Below are positions 8,823-17,174 of a stretch of 64,000 nt of DNA, piece after piece. The stretch spans positions 868,001 to 932,000 of the forward strand of contig OZ241752.1 of NCBI GenBank assembly GCA_965201155.1, read 5' to 3'. Under the pieces are notes generated by a model. It worked only from the letters and a program-made list of their open reading frames with translations, ran no database searches and had not been told where the DNA came from. This stretch comes from JANQOH01 sp965201155 (GTDB taxonomy: Bacteria > Pseudomonadota > Alphaproteobacteria > UBA7887). A program made the position numbers and the translations under genes. Positions within the stretch are counted from its first letter, which is position 1. The number at the start of each line of letters is the position of its first letter.

Positions 8823-9698
8823 TTACAGAGCCTCAAAAAACTCCGCGATCAACGCCACCTGCGCCTCCAGCATGGCGTAACCGTCCTGTGTCGCCGCCCC
8901 GCGCGCCGCGGCAGCGGCCAGAAACGGCGTCGGCGCATCCGACAACACCACGTCCACCGCCAGCATCCCCGCAGTAACCGCATCAGCGGGCACCGGGGGC
9001 GGATCGCTGGCGCGCATCCCCAGCGGACTGGCATTCACCACAATGTCATGACCGTCCAGCGTCGCCATGCCCGCCTCGGCACGCACCCGGGGGAAAGCCC
9101 GCGCCACCCGGTCCGCGAGGTCCGCGGCGCGCTCCGGCGCCAGGTCGGTCACGCTCAGCCGCTCGATGCCCGCTTCGGCAAAGGCGAACGCGATCGCCCT
9201 CCCCACACCGCCCGCGCCGATCTGCAGCACCGAACGACCGGCAAGCCTGTGCCCCGCAGCGCGCGCCGCCGCCGTGCAGCCGCGCCCGTCAAACATGTCA
9301 CCTGTCCAGCGCCCATCCGCTTGGGGGCGAACGGCGTTCACCGCGCCCACGAGCCGACCGTTGGGAGCAAGGTCATCCACCAGCCCCGCCATCGGAATCT
9401 TGTGCGGAATCGTCAGGACCAGCCCCCGCAAATTGCCGATCAGCCGCAATCCGGCAAAACTCTCCGCCAGGTCTCCGGCGGCGATCTTCAGCGGCACCAT
9501 CACGCCGTCATGGCCCCGCTCCGCCCACAGCCGGTTGAACCGCGCCGGCGAACCCACTTGCGCGATCGGGTCTCCGGCAATGGCGTACAGCGCACTGCGA
9601 CCGCTGATTCCGGCGCGCGCGGAAGCCGACCCGTCCCTCTTCGTTCCTGTCTCCATCCGCGTGCTCCCCGTCACATCCCCGTGCCCGCCGGCGCTCAC
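8823..9698 (-). CDS. Shikimate dehydrogenase-like protein (AroE family)
   Basis: NAD(P)-dependent dehydrogenase fold, 291 residues. The substrate domain has YAIAGDPIAQVGSP, the catalytic-Lys segment LTIPHKI and the VGAVNAVRP motif. The Rossmann domain has IGAGGVGRAIAFA, and later VNASPLGM and DGYAMLEAQ. The PIAQVGSP segment differs from the PI-x-HSxSP of true AroE: the Ser residues that hold shikimate are changed, so this is probably a quinate/shikimate paralogue or another hydroxyacid dehydrogenase. ATG at 9656 is an alternative start, since the first 14 residues look disordered. The start overlaps the TPP-enzyme stop by 4 bp. Confidence 0.82.
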   Translation of the reverse strand: MSAGGHGDVTGSTRMETGTKRDGSASARAGISGRSALYAIAGDPIAQVGSPARFNRLWAERGHDGVMVPLKIAAGDLAESFAGLRLIGNLRGLVLTIPHKIPMAGLVDDLAPNGRLVGAVNAVRPQADGRWTGDMFDGRGCTAAARAAGHRLAGRSVLQIGAGGVGRAIAFAFAEAGIERLSVTDLAPERAADLADRVARAFPRVRAEAGMATLDGHDIVVNASPLGMRASDPPPVPADAVTAGMLAVDVVLSDAPTPFLAAAAARGAATQDGYAMLEAQVALIAEFFEAL

Positions 9699-11305
9699 AC
9701 GTCGCTTGCCTGACCCGGCGCGCCCCGAATGGCCTCGAACATCGCCCGATAGCCGGAAGGATCGACCACCGCGTCAATCAGCAGCGGGCCGTCCCCGTCC
9801 GCCTCGGCGAACGCCGCCTCCAGCTCCGAAGGATTCGCCACCTTCACCGCGCGGCACCCGAGACCGCGCGCCGCAAGCGCAAAATCAAGCGCCGGATACC
9901 GCATCCCGCGCGGCGCAAAGCCCCGCTGCTCCTGCTTGGCGTCGATCAACGCCAACCGCGCGTCATTGAACACCACCACCGTGACGGGCAGGGCATGGCG
10001 CGCGGCTGTCGCCAGTTCCGCCAGGCACATGGCAAGGCCGCCATCGCCAGTGAACGCGACAACATGCTGTCCCGGCTCGGCCAGCGCCGTGGCAATCGCC
10101 GCCGGCACCGCAAATCCCATCGTCGAAAGACCGTTCGAGATTTGCACATCGAACGGCCGCCGCGCCGTCCAGACGCTCATCGGCGCCAGCATATGGGCGC
10201 CGGCATCCACAGTGACCCTGGCGTCAGGGAGCGCCGCAGCAGCAGCTCGCGCCAGCGCCAGCGGCGAAAGCGCCCCGCCATCGCCCCCGGAGCCAGCATC
10301 GGGAAACGCAACGGGCCGCGGATCCCGGGGCCAGTTGGCCGCGCGCGCTGCCCCGGCCACTCCCCGCGCCAACGGCGCCAGCGCGCCGCACAACGACACC
10401 GCGATATCCGCATAATGCGGGCGCACCGCAGCCACCGCCAGTTCCAGAACCGGCATGGCATAAGGCCATGGCGACGCCACCAGCTCGACCGGATCAACCC
10501 CGTACAGGATCATCAGATCGCAATCGCGGAGCCACGGCGCCTCGGTCTTCCCCCCGGTGAACAGCCCCGCATGGCGCGGCCCGTCATCCGGATATACGCC
10601 TTTGGCCTTGTAGGTGGTCATCACCGGGCAGGCCAGCGCCTCGGCAAGCTGCACCAGCGCCTCCGCCGCCGCACCGTTCCGCGCCTGCACACCGGCGACA
10701 ATCACCGGCCGCCGTGCACTGGCAACCAGCGCCTGTGCCGCATCCAGGTCATTCGCAGGCCCCTCTTGCGCCCCGTTCCGCACTGCCGCACCGCCGCCGG
10801 CTTCAACCGGCGCCGCAGCATCAAGTGCGGACAGGTCGCAATGCACCGGCTGAAACGGCGGTGTCAGCGCCGCTTGCAGCAAATCATCCAGCAGCGCACG
10901 GCAGTTCGCCGCATCCGCCCGACCCGCGGCACGGGTCAGCGGCGCAAACATTTGCCCATGATCGATCTTCTGATGCGTGATGCGGTCATGATCGCCGGGC
11001 CGGTAGCAGTCGGTAAGCACCAGCAGCGGCGCCCGGTCCAGCGCAGCATAGGCAACGCCGTTTGCCGCCGCCGCCGCTCCCGGTCCCAGCCCGGTCGTCA
11101 CAACGCCCGGCGTACCCGTCAATTCCCCCGTCACGGCAGCCATGATCGCCGCAGCGGTTTCCGTGTGCGTCAGCACATAATCGATATCGCGCTGCGCACA
11201 GGCTTCGATGATCTCAAGATTCGACCCGCCCCCGGGAACACCGAAAATACGCTCCACGCCGTGGCCGCGAAGCGCGTCGGCAATGACATCTGCAACCGTT
11301 TCCAT
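9695..11305 (-). CDS. Thiamine pyrophosphate-dependent enzyme, acetolactate-synthase-like
   Basis: Protein of 536 residues with the three-domain ThDP fold. The PYR domain begins ADALRGHGVERIFGVPGG and includes the catalytic Glu in THTETAA. A central domain contains RRPVIVAG. The PP domain has the metal/TPP motif GDGGLAMCLAEL running to VVVFND. It could be a decarboxylase, a carboligase or an acetolactate synthase paralogue; no small regulatory subunit is adjacent. Its neighbours are a sorbosone-dehydrogenase-like gene 10 bp upstream and an AroE-like gene overlapping its end, so the three look like one operon acting on a sugar- or polyol-derived 2-oxo acid. That pathway is inference. Confidence 0.87.
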   Translation of the reverse strand: METVADVIADALRGHGVERIFGVPGGGSNLEIIEACAQRDIDYVLTHTETAAAIMAAVTGELTGTPGVVTTGLGPGAAAAANGVAYAALDRAPLLVLTDCYRPGDHDRITHQKIDHGQMFAPLTRAAGRADAANCRALLDDLLQAALTPPFQPVHCDLSALDAAAPVEAGGGAAVRNGAQEGPANDLDAAQALVASARRPVIVAGVQARNGAAAEALVQLAEALACPVMTTYKAKGVYPDDGPRHAGLFTGGKTEAPWLRDCDLMILYGVDPVELVASPWPYAMPVLELAVAAVRPHYADIAVSLCGALAPLARGVAGAARAANWPRDPRPVAFPDAGSGGDGGALSPLALARAAAAALPDARVTVDAGAHMLAPMSVWTARRPFDVQISNGLSTMGFAVPAAIATALAEPGQHVVAFTGDGGLAMCLAELATAARHALPVTVVVFNDARLALIDAKQEQRGFAPRGMRYPALDFALAARGLGCRAVKVANPSELEAAFAEADGDGPLLIDAVVDPSGYRAMFEAIRGAPGQASDV

Positions 11306-11315
11306 TCCCGCGCAC

Positions 11316-12443
11316 CTATTCCGCGCCAGTCCATGTAACCCGGTAGATCACGCCCCCCTGATCGTCCGACACCAGCAGCGCGCCGTCCGGCATGACCAGG
11401 ATATCGGCAGGCCGGCCCCAGTTTCGCTGTCCTTGCAGCCACCCCTCGATAAACGGCTGATAGGCGGTCGCGGCGCCGTTCTCATCCAGCACGACGCGCG
11501 AGACGCGGTAGCCAATCTTGCGGCTGCGGTTCCACGAACCGTGCTCGGCAATGAAAATATTTCCGCGATACGCTTCCGGGAACTGGTCGCCGTCGTAGAA
11601 CTTCATGCCGAGCGGCGCCACATGCGGCCCCAGCTCCTGCGCCGGCGGCGTGAACTGCGCGCACTCCTGTGCGCGCCCGAATGTCGGGTCGGAAATCGCC
11701 GTGCCATGGCAATAGGGAAAGCCGAAATGCAGCCCCGGCTGCGGCGCATGATTCAACTCGCACGGCGGCAGATCGTCCCCGAGTTGATCGCGCCCATTGT
11801 CTGTGAACCACAGGTCCCCGGTCCCCGGTTGAAACGCAAAGCCCACGGAATTACGCACACCGCGCGCATAGGTCTCCACCTCCGTCCCGTCCGCATTCAT
11901 TCGCAGGATCGTCGCGAACGGTTCCCTCCGCTCGCAGACATTGCATGGTGCGCCCACCGGCACGTAAAGCTTCCCGTCGGGCCCGAACGCCAGATACTTC
12001 CAGCCATGCGACGTTGCGGATGGCAGATCCTCCATCACCGTGACCGGCTCGGGAAAGCTGCCGATCCGGTTTTCGACATCGTCATACCGAAGGATGCGGT
12101 TGATCGCGCCGACATAGAGCGCGCCATCGCGAAAGGCGACCCCCGTCGGCATCGCCAGCCCCTGGTCGACGACATGCACGCTGTCGGCGCGCTGGTCGCC
12201 GTCGCTGTCCACCACCGCATACACATAGCCGGCACGGCGCGAACCGACAAACAGCGTCCCCGCACTGCCAAGTGCCATCCCCCGCGCATTCGGCACGCCA
12301 TCCGCATAAATCTCGATGCTGAACCCCGGCGGAAGCCGGAGCCGGTCGAGCGGCGTCTCCTGCGCCGGCACCGCGGCGCCGAAGACAATCGGCGCAGCCA
12401 GCGCCAGCGCAACAAAGGCATTTCTGACGGAAAATGCATTCAT
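11316..12443 (-). CDS. Secreted sorbosone dehydrogenase-like beta-propeller protein
   Basis: Protein of 375 residues with a clear signal peptide (MNAFSVRNAF...FGAAVPAQ) and the soluble PQQ-type glucose/sorbosone dehydrogenase fold. Family segments are LPPGFSIEIYADGVPNARGM, GTLFVGSR, the signature YARGVRNSVGFAFQP, LWFTDNGRDQLGDD, NIFIAEHGSWNRS and MPDGALLVSDDQGG. It probably oxidises an aldose or sugar aldehyde in the periplasm; PQQ dependence is known for relatives, not proven here. The start at 12443 was chosen because the signal peptide begins there, behind a GGGGAGA site. It leads a three-gene minus-strand operon with the TPP enzyme and the AroE-like gene. Confidence 0.87.
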   Translation of the reverse strand: MNAFSVRNAFVALALAAPIVFGAAVPAQETPLDRLRLPPGFSIEIYADGVPNARGMALGSAGTLFVGSRRAGYVYAVVDSDGDQRADSVHVVDQGLAMPTGVAFRDGALYVGAINRILRYDDVENRIGSFPEPVTVMEDLPSATSHGWKYLAFGPDGKLYVPVGAPCNVCERREPFATILRMNADGTEVETYARGVRNSVGFAFQPGTGDLWFTDNGRDQLGDDLPPCELNHAPQPGLHFGFPYCHGTAISDPTFGRAQECAQFTPPAQELGPHVAPLGMKFYDGDQFPEAYRGNIFIAEHGSWNRSRKIGYRVSRVVLDENGAATAYQPFIEGWLQGQRNWGRPADILVMPDGALLVSDDQGGVIYRVTWTGAE

Positions 12444-12591
12444 TCCCGGTCTCCCCTGGTGAGCAGGCCCCCAGTATATCCCGCAACCCACTCCCGTTTC
12501 ACCCGTCGCGGAAGCACCGCCGTCGCGTTGCCGCGCGCCGCGCCCATGGGTAAAAATGTCAAGGCGCACAATGGAAAGGAGGAACGTGCCG

Positions 12592-14727
12592 GTGCCTGCA
12601 TCCGTGTTCGATGCCACCTTGCGGCAAAAGTCGGACAGCGCCGGCGGCATGGCTGAAGCCGCGGCGCCGTTTGCCGCCGCCCGCAGCGTAAACGCCTTCC
12701 GGCTGGTTTCGGACTTCCACCCGGCCGGCGACCAGCCCCAGGCGATCGCCGAACTCACCGCCGGCCTGCGCCAGGGCGAACGCGACCAGGTCCTCCTCGG
12801 CGTCACCGGCTCGGGCAAGACCTTCACCATGGCGCAGGTCATCCGGGACCTCGCGCGGCCGACCCTCGTCCTCGCGCCGAACAAGACCCTCGCCGCCCAG
12901 CTTTACGGCGAAATGCGCGGCTTCTTCCCTGGCAACGCCGTCAACTACTTCGTCAGTTATTACGACTACTACCAGCCGGAAGCCTATGTGCCGCGCACCG
13001 ATACCTATATCGAGAAGGACGCCTCCATCAACGAGCAGATAGACCGCATGCGCCATGCGGCAACCCGCGCTCTGCTCGAACAGGACGACGTCATCATCGT
13101 CGCCAGCGTCTCCTGCATCTACGGTATCGGCTCAGCGGAATCCTATGCGCGCATGGTGATCGACCTCAATGTCGGCGACACCATCGAACGCCACCGCCTG
13201 CTGCGGGAATTCGTCGAGCTCCAATACCGGCGCAATGACGTAGCGTTCGGCCGCGGCAGTTTCCGCGTCCGCGGCGACACCATCGAAATCTTTCCCGCCC
13301 ATTACGAGGACCGTGCCTGGCGGCTGTCGCTGTTCGGCGATGAGATTGAAAGCCTGGTGGAGTTCGACCCCCTCACCGGACGTACAACCGACCGTCTGGC
13401 CAATATTCGCATCTACGCCAACAGCCATTACGTGATCCCCCGTCCCACGGTTCAGCAGGCGGTGAAGAGCATTCGCGTGGAACTGGTCCACAGGCTTGAG
13501 GAATTGAACGCAGAGGGCAAGCTGCTGGAGGCGCAGCGCCTGGAACAGCGCACCAATTTCGACCTCGAAATGATCGAAACCACCGGAAGCTGCGCCGGCA
13601 TCGAGAATTATTCCCGTTTCCTCACCGGACGAAACCCCGGCGAACCGCCGCCCACCCTGTTCGAATACCTGCCCGACAACGCCCTGATGATCGTTGACGA
13701 GAGCCACGTCACTGTGCCGCAGCTCGGCGGCATGTATCGCGGCGACTTCAATCGCAAATCCACTCTTGCCGAGCATGGTTTCCGCCTCCCCTCCTGCGTC
13801 GACAACCGGCCGCTGAAATTCGAGGAATGGGAGACCATGCGTCCGCAAACGATCTACGTATCGGCGACGCCGGGACCATGGGAGCTCGAGCGCACGGGAG
13901 GAATATTCACCGAACAGGTGATTCGTCCCACCGGCCTGATCGATCCCGTATGCCTCGTAAGACCCGCATCGTCGCAGGTTGACGACCTCCTCGCCGAATG
14001 CCGCACTGCCGTCAACAAGTCGCAGCGCGTGCTGGTCACCACACTCACCAAGCGCATGGCGGAAGACCTCACCGAATATCTTGGCGAAGCCGGCTTGCGT
14101 GTACGCTACCTCCATTCCGACATCGATACGGTCGAACGCATCGAGATCATTCGCGACCTCCGGCTCGGTGCCTTCGACATTCTCGTCGGCATCAACCTGC
14201 TGCGCGAAGGACTGGATATCCCGGAATGCGCGCTTGTCGCCATCCTCGACGCCGACAAGGAAGGCTTCCTGCGTTCCCAGACCTCCCTGATCCAGACTAT
14301 CGGGCGAGCCGCCCGCAATGTCGAAGGACGCTGCATCCTCTATGCCGACCACATGACCAACTCGCTGAATATCGCCATGGGGGAAACCGCACGGCGGCGC
14401 GAAAAACAGCAAGCCTACAATGCCGCAAACGGCATCACGCCGGAATCCGTGCGCAAGGGAATCGGCGACATTCTCGACGGCGTCTATGAAGCCGACTACG
14501 TCACGGTGAAAACCGGCGCCGAAACCTCCGACGCACTCATCGGCCACAATCTGAAAGCCCATATCGGCAATCTGGAACGGGAGATGCGCGAACACGCCGC
14601 CAATCTGGAGTTCGAGGAAGCAGCACGTCTGCGCGACGAAATCCGCCGCCTGGAATCCGTCGATCTCGGCCTCACCCGGCCGCAGCACCGCGCATCAGGT
14701 CACAAACGCGCCGGAAAGCGCCGATGA
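12592..14727 (+). CDS. uvrB: UvrABC excinuclease subunit B
   Basis: Helicase-like subunit of nucleotide excision repair that verifies damage and recruits UvrC. Motifs: FHPAGDQPQAIAEL, Walker A GVTGSGKTFTMA, the beta-hairpin YYQPEAYVPRTDTYIEKD, the DEAD-like box VDESHVTVPQ, helicase motifs VSATPGP and LLREGLDIPE, QTIGRAARN, and a C-terminal UVR domain (NLEFEEAARLRDEIRRLE). I prefer GTG at 12592, about 9 nt behind the strong site AAAGGAGG (12575-12582). In-frame ATGs at 12556 and 12571 would add up to 12 residues. The stop overlaps the following reductase gene by 4 bp. Confidence 0.96.
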   Translation: MPASVFDATLRQKSDSAGGMAEAAAPFAAARSVNAFRLVSDFHPAGDQPQAIAELTAGLRQGERDQVLLGVTGSGKTFTMAQVIRDLARPTLVLAPNKTLAAQLYGEMRGFFPGNAVNYFVSYYDYYQPEAYVPRTDTYIEKDASINEQIDRMRHAATRALLEQDDVIIVASVSCIYGIGSAESYARMVIDLNVGDTIERHRLLREFVELQYRRNDVAFGRGSFRVRGDTIEIFPAHYEDRAWRLSLFGDEIESLVEFDPLTGRTTDRLANIRIYANSHYVIPRPTVQQAVKSIRVELVHRLEELNAEGKLLEAQRLEQRTNFDLEMIETTGSCAGIENYSRFLTGRNPGEPPPTLFEYLPDNALMIVDESHVTVPQLGGMYRGDFNRKSTLAEHGFRLPSCVDNRPLKFEEWETMRPQTIYVSATPGPWELERTGGIFTEQVIRPTGLIDPVCLVRPASSQVDDLLAECRTAVNKSQRVLVTTLTKRMAEDLTEYLGEAGLRVRYLHSDIDTVERIEIIRDLRLGAFDILVGINLLREGLDIPECALVAILDADKEGFLRSQTSLIQTIGRAARNVEGRCILYADHMTNSLNIAMGETARRREKQQAYNAANGITPESVRKGIGDILDGVYEADYVTVKTGAETSDALIGHNLKAHIGNLEREMREHAANLEFEEAARLRDEIRRLESVDLGLTRPQHRASGHKRAGKRR

Positions 14728-15482
14728 CAGGCGGCACGGCGCTGGTCACTGGCGCCGCCAATCGCATCGGCCACGCCATCGCCCTGGCGCTCGCACCCAC
14801 CCACGCTATCGCCGTGCACTATCGCCAGTCGCGCGCCGCGGCCGACGGCCTTGCGGGTTGCATCACGGCCAACGGGGGAAAAGCCGCAGTCTTCGGCGCC
14901 GATCTTGCGGACGAAACCGCTGCTGCCGACCTGTTGCCGGCGGCCGCCCACGCCCTCGGCCCGGTCACCTTGCTGGTCAACAACGCCTCGATCTTCGAGC
15001 GCGATTCGCTGGCCACCGTCAGCGCCGACAGTTGGCAGCGCCATATGGCAGTCAATCTCCGCGCGCCGTTCATCCTCAGCCAGGCCATGGCGTTGGCGCT
15101 GCCGTCGCGCGAGCACGGAAATATCATCAATCTCACTGATCAGCGCGTATGGAACCTGACCCCGCATTTCATGTCCTATACAGTGAGCAAGGCGGGCCTT
15201 TGGACTCTCACGCAAACGCTGGCGCTAGCCATGGCGCCGCGCATTCGCGTCAACGCCATCGGCCCCGGACCCACCCTGCCCAGCGCCCGCCAGACGCCTG
15301 ACCAGTTCGCCGCACAGGCGCGGCGCCTGCCGCTGCGCGCGCCTGTCGCTGTCGCCGATATCACCGCCGCCGTCCGCTTCATTCTGGACGCGCCCTCGAT
15401 GACAGGGCAAATGATCGCCCTCGACGGCGGCCAGCATCTGGGCTGGCAACATGCCGAACCAGAAGACGAACCCGAGGAATGA
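14724..15482 (+). CDS. SDR-family pteridine reductase (FolM/PTR1-like)
   Basis: Short-chain dehydrogenase of 252 residues. The nucleotide motif is TGAANRIG, the TGxxxRxG form characteristic of pteridine reductases rather than the usual TGxxxGIG. The catalytic region has Asp, not Ser, 13 residues before the YTVSK tyrosine, the same D-Y spacing as in PTR1. NNASIFE and RVNAIGPGP are standard SDR elements. It overlaps uvrB at its start and folB at its end, each by an ATGA, so it is co-translated with a folate gene. A role in reducing dihydrofolate or dihydromonapterin is likely. General annotation would be SDR oxidoreductase. Confidence 0.85.
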   Translation: MTGGTALVTGAANRIGHAIALALAPTHAIAVHYRQSRAAADGLAGCITANGGKAAVFGADLADETAAADLLPAAAHALGPVTLLVNNASIFERDSLATVSADSWQRHMAVNLRAPFILSQAMALALPSREHGNIINLTDQRVWNLTPHFMSYTVSKAGLWTLTQTLALAMAPRIRVNAIGPGPTLPSARQTPDQFAAQARRLPLRAPVAVADITAAVRFILDAPSMTGQMIALDGGQHLGWQHAEPEDEPEE

Positions 15483-15886
15483 CCCAGACACACCAACCCG
15501 TCGGCGCGGGCGCGCGGACCATGCGCCGCACCCTGTTCATTCACGACCTCGCACTGAACTGCGCGATCGGCATCCACCCGCACGAACGGGAGCGCCGCCA
15601 GCGCGTGGTCGTCAATGCAGCGCTCACCATCGCCGAACCCGACCGCGCGCACGACGACCGCATTGCCGACGTGGTGTCCTACGAAGAGATCGTCGCCGCC
15701 ATCGAACGCCTCGCCGAGGCGGAGCATATCAACCTCGTGGAAACCCTGGCCGACCGCATCGCCGCCCGGTGCCTTGCGGACCGCCGCGTTCGCCATGTGC
15801 GCGTGCGCGTGGACAAGCCCGACGTGTATGATCACGCTGCCGCAGTCGGTGTCGAGATCGAACGCGGCTATGGCAGCAAACTCTGA
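15479..15886 (+). CDS. folB: Dihydroneopterin aldolase FolB
   Basis: Converts 7,8-dihydroneopterin to 6-hydroxymethyl-dihydropterin and glycolaldehyde in folate synthesis. The 135 residues include LFIHDLALNCAIGIHPHERERRQ, where the Glu binds substrate, the SYEEIVAAI segment, the NLVETLADRIA helix and the conserved Lys in RVDKPD. The first 14 residues look dispensable, and ATG at 15521 (MRRTLFIHDL) is an alternative start; the overlap with the reductase gene favours 15479. Confidence 0.92.
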   Translation: MTQTHQPVGAGARTMRRTLFIHDLALNCAIGIHPHERERRQRVVVNAALTIAEPDRAHDDRIADVVSYEEIVAAIERLAEAEHINLVETLADRIAARCLADRRVRHVRVRVDKPDVYDHAAAVGVEIERGYGSKL

Positions 15887-15924
15887 AGCCCCGAACACCA
15901 CCGCGTCCCCAGGGAGACAGAATC

Positions 15925-16434
15925 ATGCGCACAGGACTTCTTGCGGCCATCACGGCAGCCCTCATTGCCGCGCCGGCCAACGCCGACTGGTTCGACTTCA
16001 AGATGCACGGCGCCCAGGGGGGCGAAGGCCAGCCCGTCGCTTCCGTGGAGGCCGTGGACAGTTGGTTCACCACACTGGCGACACTGTTGTTCCAATATGA
16101 GCCGGGCGCTCTCGCGCCGGGAACCTACGGCGTCGCCATGCTCGCGCAGACGGACTGCGCAGACGCATCGGCGGGGCAGGTCTACCGCCGCCCGGACGAC
16201 CAGGACATCCCCAGCGGGGTATTCGGCGAAATCGAGATGGCAGCGGACGGCACCGGGACGCGCAGCATCAGCATCCATGCCGAACGCCTGGGCGGTCCCC
16301 TCGAAAAACTCACCGTCGGCGAACTGCGCGGCCATGTCCTGGTGTTTCACGCGCCGGCCATGGACGGCGCCGCACCGGCCGTCATCGCCTGTGGTACCAT
16401 GCCCGAAGCTGCAGAAATGGTGCCGCCGGAGTGA
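15925..16434 (+). CDS. Exported superoxide-dismutase-fold protein lacking metal ligands
   Basis: Exported protein of 169 residues with a signal peptide (MRTGLLAAITAALIAAPANA). The rest can be threaded onto the Cu/Zn superoxide dismutase pattern. ALAPGTYGVAMLAQTDC matches the GLTPGxHGFHxHxxGDC segment, ASAGQVYRRP matches AGxHFNP, MAADGTG matches the ADxDG strand, and LRGHVLVFHAPAMD...VIACG matches the C-terminal GRxxVxHxxxDD...ACG. The copper and zinc histidines are replaced in every segment, so it cannot be a dismutase of the usual kind. Binding or structural use of the fold is possible. The last 17 nt overlap a tRNA gene on the other strand. A GGGAGA site precedes the ATG. Confidence 0.7.
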   Translation: MRTGLLAAITAALIAAPANADWFDFKMHGAQGGEGQPVASVEAVDSWFTTLATLLFQYEPGALAPGTYGVAMLAQTDCADASAGQVYRRPDDQDIPSGVFGEIEMAADGTGTRSISIHAERLGGPLEKLTVGELRGHVLVFHAPAMDGAAPAVIACGTMPEAAEMVPPE

Positions 16435-16492
16435 ATTGAACACTCGACCTCGCCCTTACCAAGGGCGCGCTCTACCCCTGAGCTACGGCGGC
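16418..16492 (-). tRNA. tRNA-Thr (anticodon GGT)
   Basis: Read on the minus strand, a 75-nt cloverleaf begins GCCGCCGTAGCTCAG. Its anticodon stem CGCCC/GGGCG encloses the loop TTGGTAA, giving anticodon GGU for Thr. The T arm contains GTTCAATTC, the acceptor closes with GGCGGC plus discriminator A, and CCA is encoded (TGG at 16418-16420). The 3' end overlaps the last codons of the upstream plus-strand CDS. Confidence 0.95.
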
Positions 16493-16622
16493 ACGGCCGG
16501 GCGGGAACATGCCATGCCGTCGCCGCGGACGCAACCTGCATAGAGCGTCAGTTGCGCGGGTTTACCGCCCCCGCCATACTGCGCCGCGCATCCTTGTTCA
16601 ACATGCCCGCGGGAGAGTCCGA

Positions 16623-17147
16623 ATGGCGGAATCCTTCACGATTGCGAATTTCAAGCACGTAGCCGACGGCCTGCAGCCCGGCCAGTTCGGCATCGGCGAA
16701 CGCAAGCAAGCGGTGAGTCTCGCCGACCTCGACCCTATATATCGGGATCTGCTCGACCGCCCCATCGTGGTCATCCTTTCCGTCATCGGACCGGACGGAC
16801 GCCCCGGCCTCACACCCATGTGGTTCGACTATGAGGGCGATCGCATTCTCGTCAACACCGCGTCGCATCGCCCGAAATGCCAATGGATTCGCGATAACCC
16901 TGAAATGTCCATGATTCTCGTCAATCCCGACAATCCCTACCACTGGCTGAGCATGAAGGTCACCGCTGTGACCGAGCACCATGAGGACGGATCGAACGGC
17001 GCTGCGGTCACTGCCCAGCTCAACAAGATCTGGAAAAAATATATCGGTGAAGGCGAAGAATATCAGTTGCGCGACCCTTCGATCGAGGAGAAGCGCGTGC
17101 TTTTCGAATGCCGCATCGACCGTATCGCAACCTTCGGCAAGCCGTAA
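16623..17147 (+). CDS. Pyridoxamine-phosphate-oxidase-fold (FMN/F420-type) protein
   Basis: Split-barrel protein of 174 residues. The core is VVILSVIGPDGRPGLTPMWFDYEGDRILVNTA, then HRPKCQWIRDNPEMSMILVNP and a C-terminal RVLFECRIDRIATFGKP. Relatives bind FMN, F420 or biliverdin; the cofactor and substrate cannot be told. The start MAESFT at 16623 has a GGGAGA site upstream; a longer reading from 16509 would cross the region beside the tRNA and looks non-coding. The next gene, a CoA-transferase, is 27 bp downstream, so the two may be one transcript. Confidence 0.83.
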   Translation: MAESFTIANFKHVADGLQPGQFGIGERKQAVSLADLDPIYRDLLDRPIVVILSVIGPDGRPGLTPMWFDYEGDRILVNTASHRPKCQWIRDNPEMSMILVNPDNPYHWLSMKVTAVTEHHEDGSNGAAVTAQLNKIWKKYIGEGEEYQLRDPSIEEKRVLFECRIDRIATFGKP

Positions 17148-17174
17148 GGCCGGCCGACCCGGCAACATAACGTA

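Noticed and set aside
13132..14688. Minus-strand open frame of over 500 codons opposite uvrB
   Set aside because: uvrB is certain on the other strand; the frame is open because of GC-rich wobble positions.
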